Assembly (NCBI GenBank): GCA_032719365.1
Contig: CM064870.1
Coordinates: forward strand, 46,284,194 to 46,348,193
Direction of reading: 5' to 3'
Source: Prinsepia uniflora
Lineage: Eukaryota; Streptophyta; Magnoliopsida; Rosales; Rosaceae
DNA length: 64,000 nucleotides
Program-made: the position numbers and the translations under genes
The notes under the pieces: model-generated
What the model saw: only the letters and a program-made list of their open reading frames with translations
Databases searched by the model: none
Told to the model about the DNA's origin: nothing
In this document: in pieces, positions 47,580-56,566 of the stretch
How the letters are laid out: every line of letters begins with the position of its first letter
Numbering within the stretch: position 1 is the first letter of the stretch

Positions 47580-49832
47580 TGATACATCCTATACAAGAAA
47601 ATGGAAATAAGATAATGAAAATAATCATATTACCCATATTTAACTAGTCGAGACTCGTCTGGCCACGAGTTGGGGTTGTCTAAACTATTTGGGCCTTGTG
47701 AAAGGTTACTTGGGAGTCCAAACGCTTAAACCAAGTCATAAGCCCAGTGTCACTTCATTAACTACTCAAGGAAATTCAAGCCTAACCATTGATAACCTTT
47801 AAGAGTTCCCTGGAACGAGTTGATCAATTTAGAACTTTTTTCATGTCTGTTTCGAGGGGAAGATTGATGATGGTGACAACGACCTGACTCAAACCCATGA
47901 AGACTCGACTTTGACACGACATAGTTTGAGGACTCTTTAGGTATTTTTAAACCCTACAATCCAAACCATTGCAATTGTAACCTTGAGAGCGTTTTAGGGG
48001 ACTAATTGCATGTGGAAAATACGGTGGTGACGATGACCGGAAATCGAGGGGTGTCATCGGAATCTGGAGAAAACATGTAGATCTAGGTAATTTCTCGACT
48101 TGAAACCCTGGTTTTTGAGGTCCTAGAATTTTTTCATGTTGATTGGTTGAGTTGCGGTTGAAATCTGGGTCGATTTGCAGAAACCGACCACCGAAGACAA
48201 CGGTCCGGTCATCGTCCTCGATAGGGCTCCGGTGACTGGACCACCCGTTAATAAACTAATGAAAACTGTCAGAAGTTGACGGAATATGCTAGCGGCGTTC
48301 GCATATTTTGTGAACTCCTAACGGTGTCATGGCGGTGTTAAAAGTAAAATATTCCCCACATGTGGCACTGTGCACGCGAGTGACATTGTGCACACATGTG
48401 AGCACTGTAGCGACGTGCTGGGATTGTAACCCACGCATACGAGTGCATTTCCGGAGCATGGGACCCCTAGCTGATGTGTGAGCCACGTTTCCAGCCCTTC
48501 GCCAGCACGTGGGGCACTCTCTCGGTAGCACATGGGTGCGGTTTTTCCAATCCCGGGAGCCTATAGGTGTTATCTCATGGGCTTAGGAGATTATTTAAGC
48601 ATAGTAGAGTCCTCGTAGGTAGTTTTTAGGTCAAGTTGGACCATCCTCGAGAGGTTTAGACGAATAGTTTGGAAACATTAGTTGACTTTAATGTTGGTAC
48701 GTGGTCTTGTAGTACTGGACTGGTTAGGAACACGCGGCTGATAGGAATTTTCGGGTGATTCAACTTTGTAACCAGTGTGAGTGGATCCCCTTCTCTTAAA
48801 CACGTATTTCATACTATTACTCCCACATTTTACGGTGTTTGGAAAAATTATATTTGTTGAGCATGCATGATACATTGGTGATATTCAGATATGTGATTAT
48901 GTGTAATAATGACTATGCGTATCTGAGCGTGCTTATTGATGGTAATATGGTACGTATACGTAGTTGCATGTGTTAAGTCGTACATTGCATTACATGAGAG
49001 TCCCTGTGGCATTTATGAGATTGAGATATTAGAACCCACTTAGGAGTCGCTGGTATCTCGTACATGTCTGTAGGCCACAGACCAGTCTTCCACTTGATCG
49101 TTCACCTGCGCTGCTCGCTATTCTAGTTAAAAAGTGTCAGTCTTGTCACCGAGATCTAGGGGACTTGTGGTGATGGTGCGATGCACTCAATCCTTCACGT
49201 GGCCTTGGTATGCGAGCAAGATACCTAGCAATATATCTATACCGAGTATGAGAGACGAGGCGACTCAAGAGCAATGTGATGTGGGTTGATATTGAGATAT
49301 ATGATTAGTTTCTGCATGGCTCATATGTGCATTTTGGTTAATTAAGACTTGTTGGACATGAATTTATTATCTCATATTACGTGCAAGTATATTACACTGT
49401 TTTTGGGATTTTTATCTATAAAACGAGGGGTTAAAGAAGTTTTATTGTTACTGATTTTACACTGAAATAACCTTTGGGTCCACTCACCCTTTGTGTTTTA
49501 AACCCCTCAGGTTCTTATGGCGTGCACATTCTTCGAGGAGTATGGTTGCTGCTCTGACACTCATTCTGAGGAGCGGAGTGGAGTTGAAGGTATATTCGGG
49601 TATCGGCAGGTAGAACCTTTGTGTATGATCACTAAATTATGTACATCCATGCTCTACGCTTTCGCAGTCAGGTAAAGGTTACTCGGTTTTCGCTGGGTAG
49701 GCTTCACTCGACATGTTAAACCGCGCCATTTTAATTTTCATGGATTCTTCATGATCGCGCCTTCATCTCGGTGTCGACTAGCACGCCTCAACTTGTGTAC
49801 CTTAAACTGATATTTTAGGTCAGGATGTGTCA
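47580..49832 (+). repeat. 3' LTR of the 14.4-kb element
   Basis: 2,253 bp, alignable along its length to 35423-37787 with many substitutions and small indels. Confidence 0.9.
49425..49508 (+). promoter_or_regulatory. LTR inverted repeat next to a TATA-like box
   Basis: GAGGGGTT (49425-49432) pairs with AACCCCTC (49501-49508). TCTATAAAAC lies just upstream and GGGTCCACTCAC in the loop. The partner LTR has a weaker version (37381-37386 with 37455-37460, one G-U pair). Confidence 0.55.
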
Positions 49833-49837
49833 TCTAG

Positions 49838-50202
49838 ACAACATCTGTGTAATAACTCGTGATCTGTCTACGTCCGAACGATGCGATATATTTACATTCC
49901 TGGGATCGAGACTCCCGAGGATTCACTCTTGTCCAAGAAATGTCACATCGAGACCTCTCTGGGATCCAAATTGACGTCCTGTTGGAACAACACACGAGGA
50001 TGGTCACTATGGAAAAAAATTTATAAAACCAAAAAAATTTACAAAACTAGCTTAAGACCAAAACACATTTTTCACAATAACCGTAAAATCCGTGTGAAGA
50101 AGTCAATAAATAAATCTGAAAAAATCATCCGATAGTCATTTCAATTCATTACTCAAATCATTGCAGTCAAATTATGCAATAAAGCATTCAAATATTTTAG
50201 CT
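49838..50202 (-). other. interior of the outer minus-strand element, second segment
   Basis: Continues the sequence broken at 35422. No gene; the single 84-codon frame (49881-50135) is Lys-rich with no motif. Confidence 0.5.
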
Positions 50203-52149
50203 ATGCATGTAACGACCAGTCCCAGAATTGGGATTGATTAGCTGTTAATGATGGATTAGTGAAGCGAATCGGTGATTAGTTGGATGCGTTCGGACGGACG
50301 GTGCGAAATGACGATTTTGCCCCTAGAATGGGCAAATTGTTGACTTTTAGGTCGGGCCGCCAAATGGACTTTGACCAATGACCGTAATGTAGTTTGGGAC
50401 GTCACGAGTCCGTAGACAGGTGGCACGTCCGATTCCGACATCCGAGGAGGATGTTATGATGTTCGGAAGGTTGAGGGCATTTTCGTAATTTGGTTAAAAT
50501 GAGGGGACTTTGTTGACTTTTGCACAACAAGTTTTCTTCATGCTAACCGAGGACCGTTAGGTAGATCTCGACATCCTGAGTACAACAATAGGCGGCACGC
50601 CTTCATCGGACATCGGACGGACAAGCTATGGTTCTAGATAGGTGAGGGGTAAAATGGTAATTTGGACTCACAGGGGCATTTTGGTCTTTTAACGTCTGGG
50701 AAAGTGTGCCCAATCAAATAAGGACACATGGGCTGATTTACTTGGTTATTTTACGAGAGTGGACCACAGGGTGTTTGACACCTAGCCAAATTCCAGTGGC
50801 TTCTAGCCACTTTCACGGTTACAATTAAATGGATTGTGTTGGTTCAAATCGTGAAACTGAGGAAAACAGAGACTTAGAGCTTGTGCATATTCAAACCCCC
50901 CTCAGTTACCTTTAATTGGTCGTGCCGTGTGAACAAAAGTGAGGGAACGAACATTGAGTAATACGGTGGTGATGTTGGGGAAGTCCGTCGCGCACGGCGG
51001 TGGTAGGATTAAGACCCAACCCGTGAACTCCCCTGATGAGCTTCAAATGGCACATGGTGGCTCTTGGTTATTGATCAATTGTGAGGCGTGGAAGGTTTTT
51101 CTGGAAGTTCAGGGAGTCAAATACGCTTGGTTTCGAGGTTCGAAATGGACGGTAAGGTTAAAACCAATATTTATACATAATTTGAATTCGATCATGGCAA
51201 GTTGGGATTTAATGGTTAATGCTTAACTTCGTGCGTTGGGTGTGGTTTTGGAGGTTAAAAGGAGGTGCATGGACTTAAAACCACGGCGGGAGGTGGCCGG
51301 AAGCTGAAGCTCACGGCGGGGGAACATGGCCGGTTTATTTCTTGAACTGAGAAGGTATTATATAGCGGCTAAACTCATGGTTTTAAGTTCTAAATTCATT
51401 GTAAAGACTAAGGTAAGCATTAGGAATAAAAAGGATTACAATCGGATTCGAATTAGATGAAAACCAGTGTCGAACCGCCCACGCCAGTTCAGGATTGGAC
51501 CGGGTCGGCCTGGACCGGTTCAGACCCGGTCTGACCAAGGTTGATGGTGATACTATTAACGCGCGTGGGTTTCACGCGCAGAAACTTCCAGAGGCGCGTG
51601 GGGGCCCGTGAAGGGCAGTTTGGGGAATCTTCCAACACGACTTTTAAAGTATTCGATGTAACGAACATTTTTCAATCGGACATCGTCTCGATATTTTTTG
51701 GGATGTCCGAAGGTTTTAGGGCTCGGTTAAAAATAGTTAAAAATACGGGAAAATTACGGGACTTTAGTATAAGCTTAATGAAGTAGTTAGTGACCTCGTT
51801 ATGGGATTTGGACAGGTTCGGGAAAGCCGAGGATAGCGGAGTGGTCGGGAGCGACGTAAGTGCGCGCGTATCGAGGCGACGTCGGACTGGTCAGTGAGTA
51901 GACTTTGCTTTCAAACTTATGATGCATGCATATATGTTTTAATATTTTTTCATACGTGATTCTATGATTTGCTTTATGATCTTGATGGTTTACAGTTTTG
52001 CACGTTTTTCGAGGTATTTTACGGAATTTCACGTGTTACGAGATTTCGCACGATCTTGTGGTTTGATTGTGATTTTAATGATTTGATTTTGGAATTTGAA
52101 ATACGATTTGATTTCAAGGATTAGAAATGGATTTCAGAAAAGTGATTTC

Positions 52150-52682
52150 GGGTTTGGAGCCCTGTTCATGAGATTGAGATTTCGGTTTTGAGATTTGGAA
52201 ATGAAGTCTGGATTTGGGTTTGGCACAGTGGTTCCGGATGCCGGCTTACGGAATCATTGTTGCGAATTTGGATGAGGATTTTCTATGGTGTTCACTGATT
52301 GAATGGAAAATGGTTTTGGGTTTAAAGACCCGGAAAGAAAAGAAAACCCCACTGGATCTGGTTTTGAGTTTAAATACTCGGATTGATTGACGGGGGGAGG
52401 GCCCTGGATTGATATGTTTTGAGTTTAAAGACTCGGTAAATGTTTTGAGTTTAAAGACTCGGTGATTGTGATAACTCCCCGAGACATGTGATTGTGTTTT
52501 GAGTTTAAAGACTCGTTGATATCCCGGGAAGGCCTGGTTATTTGCGCATGGTTTTGAGTTTAAGACTGGGGCGTACTTGAGATCCAGTAAACTTGTATGA
52601 TTGATGTTTTTCACTGGTTTTCTAATGTTTTGGGCAGTAGCCCGGATGAATTGGATTTGACGGGTTTTGGGACTAAGTTCCC
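52150..52682 (+). repeat. mini-hairpin array in the solo LTR at 50208-53161
   Basis: Units: GGGTTTGGAGCCC (52150), GGGTTTAAAGACCC (52318), GAGTTTAAATACTC (52366), GAGTTTAAAGACTC (52421, 52447, 52501), GGGCAGTAGCCC (52632), GGGACTAAGTTCCC (52669). Stem pairs GGGT/ACCC, GAGT/ACTC, GGGC/GCCC and GGGA/TCCC all occur. Confidence 0.8.
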
Positions 52683-52827
52683 GGATTTGAGATGACTTGT
52701 GATTTGCAGCTGAGGCCTGGATTTGAATAATGGATTTGATTCGGGTTTTCAAATGGTTTTAAATGATGGTTTTTGAGATGGATTGTTTTATGACTTGAAT
52801 TAATATGCATGCATTGGATTTTTTAAA

Positions 52828-52923
52828 TGGAGGGTATAAATGTAATTTTTTTATCGAACTGCTTTTGCACTTATTCTTTGCTTTTGTCCACTCACAGTCT
52901 TTTCGTGTTTTCGATACCCTCCA
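52828..52923 (+). promoter_or_regulatory. LTR inverted repeat spanning a TATA box
   Basis: TGGAGGGTAT (52828-52837, running into TATAAATG) pairs with ATACCCTCCA (52914-52923), 10 bp perfect. The loop contains TTGTCCACTCACAG, and ATGCATGCAT lies 20 bases upstream. Confidence 0.65.
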
Positions 52924-53226
52924 GATTGTTGCGGTACGGGCTGTTGGTCAAGAGAGACGGAGACATCACACCCGTGATCCACAGTAGTTCGGTACACTCT
53001 GTGAAGTTCGGTTACTTTTCGGATGGTTGGATCGAGAATCCCTTATCCGACTTACGTGTCACATGAAGTGTGGACGTCAGTTTAGCCTTCGTGTAATGCG
53101 TAAGTTAGACGGGATCAGGATTTAGCCCTTAATGTTGAGGGATTAGGGGTGGGTCCTGACAATGCACGTATCACAGTTATAAAAAAAAATGTCTACTCAC
53201 TATGCGTTCAATCTGTTACCTGGTTT

Positions 53227-53238
53227 GCTCTGATACCA
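53227..53238 (-). other. primer binding site of the outer minus-strand element
   Basis: The minus strand reads TGGTATCAGAGC three bases before the LTR at 53242. This proves the LTR at 53242 is the 5' one and pairs with 32970-34512. Confidence 0.9.
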
Positions 53239-53241
53239 AAT

Positions 53242-53546
53242 TGACAGGACCCGTCACAAAACCGATTTGATAACTGTGCATAATCCTGCTCCCGTCTGAC
53301 ACCTTAATCAATGTGTCTGACATACCCTGGGTACTATCATACATACACAAGGAACCTGTCATACAAGGGATATTTATAATGACCCTATTAGAACAAATAT
53401 ATTGATATATAAACCAAATGAAATCCGTCTTCGCAGGGTCACAGTCCACATCCAACCCATTGACCCCGAAGAATCAAAAAGAGGAACCCTCGGCTCCTTC
53501 CTAGCCTTAAAGTAATTCCCGAATATTATAGGAAAATCACACCTTG
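53242..53546 (-). repeat. 5' LTR of the outer minus-strand element, interrupted
   Basis: Aligns with 32970-33263 at roughly three quarters identity by eye (same order: TCCTGCTCCCGTCTGACACC, ACCCTGGGTACTATCATA, GGAAAATCACACCTTG). It stops at CCTTG where the element at 53547 is inserted. The continuation found in the partner (AGATCCTAACATCTC) does not reappear in the window. Confidence 0.88.
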
Positions 53547-54520
53547 TGTAACGACCCATCCCAAAATTTACGGGATTGATTAAGAATTAATTAAGGATTA
53601 GTGAAACTAATCAAGAATTAGTCAAGGATTATCGGACGTTCGGGGTGAAATTACGATTTTGCCCCTAAATGAGATAAAAAGTTGATTTTTGACCCGAGAG
53701 GTCCAATGCACGAGGACCAAGAATCTTTATGTAGATCGGGTCGATACGAGTCCGTAGACAAGCGGCAAGTCGAAATCGAACATCGTACTGGAAAGTTATG
53801 GGTCACGAAAGGCCTCATGTACTATTTATTATGGCACATTTTACGAGGAAAATTTAACCTTTGTCCTGTTGTGGGCCCCAAGTATTTGTTTCAAGCCCAA
53901 TGGATGGGTGACAAGTGTCACTGATCCATTGGTCCCTCCTCTCACATACATGCATCTGCACCCCTCCCATTTCATTCGATCAAAAACCAAAACCCCTTCC
54001 CCATTTCAATCCGTCCTCATCCCATCATCTTCTTGAGGACCCCTGAGAGACTGAGAGTGAGGCTGAGGGTGAGACGGTGTGGTTGAGAGGTTGGTGGTAG
54101 ACAGCGAAGCTAGGCGGTGGCTGGAAAACCGTGAAAAAGGTAAAACCCGAAACCCGTGGTTTTTGAAATTCTGAATTTGGGCTGTGGACATTTAGGGCTG
54201 TTTCTGATGATCTGGGGATGTCCTTTGAGCTCACATGAGCTGGCAGGTATCAAAATTGATGGGAAAGGACCACGAGATGGCTCTGGTTCGAGGTTGAAGA
54301 TGGTCGTGACTTGTCGAGCTTGAATAGGTAATTTCAAGACCTTTTTTTTTTTTCTGATTCTGAGTCCATGGGTCGATTTCTAGGAGGTAGACGAAGCTAT
54401 AGGATAAAAAATGGCAGAAAACGGTTGGGTTTTGACGGTTTTAGGATCAGGTCAGGGTCGTGGGTCTGCTGGACCTGGTTATAGAAATTCGGGTTGACCT
54501 GGCTCAGGGAGGATGATGAT

Positions 54521-54834
54521 GACGTGGCAGGGTGACATCATCATCTGTCAGATGTCAGTCCACGTGGCCAATGGGAGGCTACCACATGGCAGTTTTCAGT
54601 GCCCAGTCAGCTGACATGTCAGTGACGTGGACCAATCAAATGGTGCCACGTGTCACTAACATGTCAAGCACATGGACCCGTAAGCTGCTAACACGTGGCA
54701 CTGTCAGCTGACACGTGTTAGATGTCAGGCTGTCAGAGATGACATCATGCTGACATCAGTAGTAACGTGAGCGTTGACTTTGACCGTTGACTATTGACGA
54801 CAGCGTTGAATTTTGACCAGCCACCTTTGACCTG
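54521..54834 (+). promoter_or_regulatory. dense G-box and W-box cluster inside an LTR
   Basis: CACGTG occurs at 54561, 54647, 54692 and 54712, and GACGTGG at 54521 and 54624. TGACATCA-like steps lie between them, then six TTGAC cores at 54773-54834. In plants CACGTG is bound by bZIP/bHLH factors and TTGAC(C/T) by WRKY factors. Function here is inferred from motif density only. Confidence 0.55.
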
Positions 54835-55643
54835 AGCATGGGGGCGTATGGCATGTATTTCGAGGTAGGATTATGTCCATTTTAAAGGTTTCGACAATAC
54901 GAATCCAATGGTGGGGGTTTCGAGTCGATCAGAGATCGTTAGGTTGGTCAAATTGAGGTTTGAAGCCTGAGGAAGCGTGTCTGGGACACGTTGACTTTTC
55001 CAGAAATTTTGGGGATTCTTGATATGGACTTGTATAGGTTAGTAGTAACCTTTGGGGTATGAATTGGACACGTCTGGATGATCCAGAGAGGTTGGATTAG
55101 CCAGGAGAGGCTTATGGAATGCGTATCGAGGTGCAGCTTGGACTGTTTGTGAGTGGACATTTGTTTTATGAATAAGATGCATGCCTAAATGTTTTATATG
55201 TGTTTATGAACATGATATTAGATGACGTGAGTGCATGTGATTTAAAAATGAATTGTTTGGCATTTTCGGAGAAAAATGCGTTAATGCACGTAGTTTGAGA
55301 TTTCGGTTTTATGTGATATTTGAGCTTCCACCAAGTATTCTACGTGCATATGTTTAACATGATTTCATGTAATTTTAAAGGATTTCATAGAGATGCGTGA
55401 AATCGAGATTCGAGCATGAGACCCAATTAAAAGACCTTGACTTAGCGTGAAGTCAGGGATGATTTGAAAGCTTATTGGAAATGAGAAATGGTTTTCAGAT
55501 TTGGAAATATCTTTCAAGCATATGACCCAGTTGATTTGAGATTTGACTTAGAGTATAGTCAAACGTGAGATAAGTCGGGCTACGACCCAGTTACGAGATT
55601 TCGAAAGATATTTCGGGCATGAGACCTGATTGTGAATTTGACA

Positions 55644-55817
55644 GGATTCGAGGAATCCTGGAGTATATTTCAGGCATGAGGCCCAGTTGTAAGTTTGATA
55701 GGATTCGAGGAATCCTATGTGTGATACTACGGGTTAGAGTCCAGGATGATCGGGTTAGAATCCCGGAGGATCGGGTTAGAGTCCCGGTCGATGATGAAAT
55801 TCGGGTTCGAGTCCCGA
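55644..55817 (+). repeat. tRNA T-arm-like mini-hairpins
   Basis: GGATTCGAGGAATCC occurs at 55644 and 55701 inside a tandem duplication of about 57 bp. CGGGTTAGA(G/A)TCC-type units follow at 55730, 55751 and 55771, then TCGGGTTCGAGTCCCGA at 55801, which has a 5-bp stem and 7-base loop like a tRNA T arm. No other tRNA parts are present. Confidence 0.7.
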
Positions 55818-56300
55818 ATGATATGACGCTCGCCTCCAGACTGCGGATGTGTTCTTTATAGAGAGGTCAGATGCACCACCTGTTGTCGAGCAGCCGTTGG
55901 AGGCTTTGGTCGAGGGAGGCTTGACTTAGGAGTGTGGAGGTTATTCTCTAAGATTGATCGGTGATGTGTTCATGATGATCTGAGGATGGTCGTGGCGGGT
56001 GATGTGTTCACAGTGACATGCTAGGATTGTGAGCAGTCCTAAGCTTATATTTGCACATGTGCTAGGATTGGAATCGTGACTGACACTGAGATGAGGATGG
56101 GATGAGTTCCCACGAGTTCTTTGAATTGGGCTGAGACCCCGTACTTGTTTTCTATGATTTACTTTTGGGGCTGAGACCCTATTGAGGTACTAGATTCGAT
56201 TGAGAAGCATTTTTCACTGAGATTTGATTTAGGGTGCGATACGTCTTACTTCCGAGAAACTATTTGAAATGATGTTTTACGATGTATGCATGCTTTTACT

Positions 56301-56389
56301 TGAAGGGTATAAATGTATTTTCAATAAACTTTTTTTTATAAACTGTTGTTTTGTCCACTCACAACTTTTATGGTTTTTAATACCCTTCA
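56301..56389 (+). promoter_or_regulatory. LTR inverted repeat spanning a TATA box, with compensatory change
   Basis: TGAAGGGTAT (56301-56310, running into TATAAATG) pairs with ATACCCTTCA (56380-56389), 10 bp perfect. Compared with 52828-52923, G-to-A in one arm is matched by C-to-T in the other. Confidence 0.65.
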
Positions 56390-56566
56390 GGTTGATCGGG
56401 GATGCGAGCTGTAATAGAGATCGAGAAATCACATGCCACCATCGATCCTGGCGTACTCTGGCTAACCCCGAGCTAGTGAGTAGTTTATCCCTGGTCTGAC
56501 ACGCGGTGTTAGATGGGAGCCGGCACATCCCACGATAATCTAGGGGGATTGGGATAGGTCTTGTCA

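Larger units (their letters stand above)
35423..49832 (+). mobile_element. 14.4-kb gypsy-like non-coding LTR element with nested insertions
   Basis: LTRs are at 35423-37787 and 47580-49832 (TGATACATC...GTGTCA). They are followed by a tRNA-Met-like primer site (37791-37802, TGCTATCAGAGC, one mismatch) and preceded by a polypurine tract (47567-47579, GAGGGGGGCAGAG). Flanking bases are TCTAA (35418-35422) and TCTAG (49833-49837), a target duplication with one difference. Removing the Cassandra TRIM and two solo LTRs leaves about 9.2 kb. No gag-pol motif survives in the interior. LTR divergence is much higher than in the 19099-29609 element, so it is older. Confidence 0.9.
50208..53161 (+). mobile_element. 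solo LTR, 2,954 bp, TSD ATGCA
   Basis: Begins TGTAACGACCAGTCCC and ends GGGTCCTGACA, with ATGCA at 50203-50207 and 53162-53166. Same LTR superfamily as the LARD-like element. It carries a GC hairpin (51561-51579), a mini-hairpin array (52150-52682) and a promoter-region inverted repeat (52828-52923). No interior follows, so it is a recombination-derived solo LTR inside the outer minus-strand element. Confidence 0.93.
53547..56566 (+). repeat. 5' LTR of a plus-strand gypsy-like element (3,020 bp)
   Basis: Begins TGTAACGACCC and ends GATAGGTCTTGTCA. A degraded tRNA-Met primer site follows (TGTATTAGAGC near 56571), so this is a 5' LTR rather than a solo LTR. The five bases before it are CCTTG; no second copy was found after it. 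It carries a cluster of CACGTG and TTGAC motifs (54521-54834), hairpin units (55577-56179) and a promoter-region inverted repeat (56301-56389). Confidence 0.85.

Noticed and set aside
55801..55817. Possible tRNA gene (GGTTCGAGTCC box B)
   Set aside because: Only a T-arm-like hairpin is present; there is no acceptor stem, D arm or anticodon arm around it.
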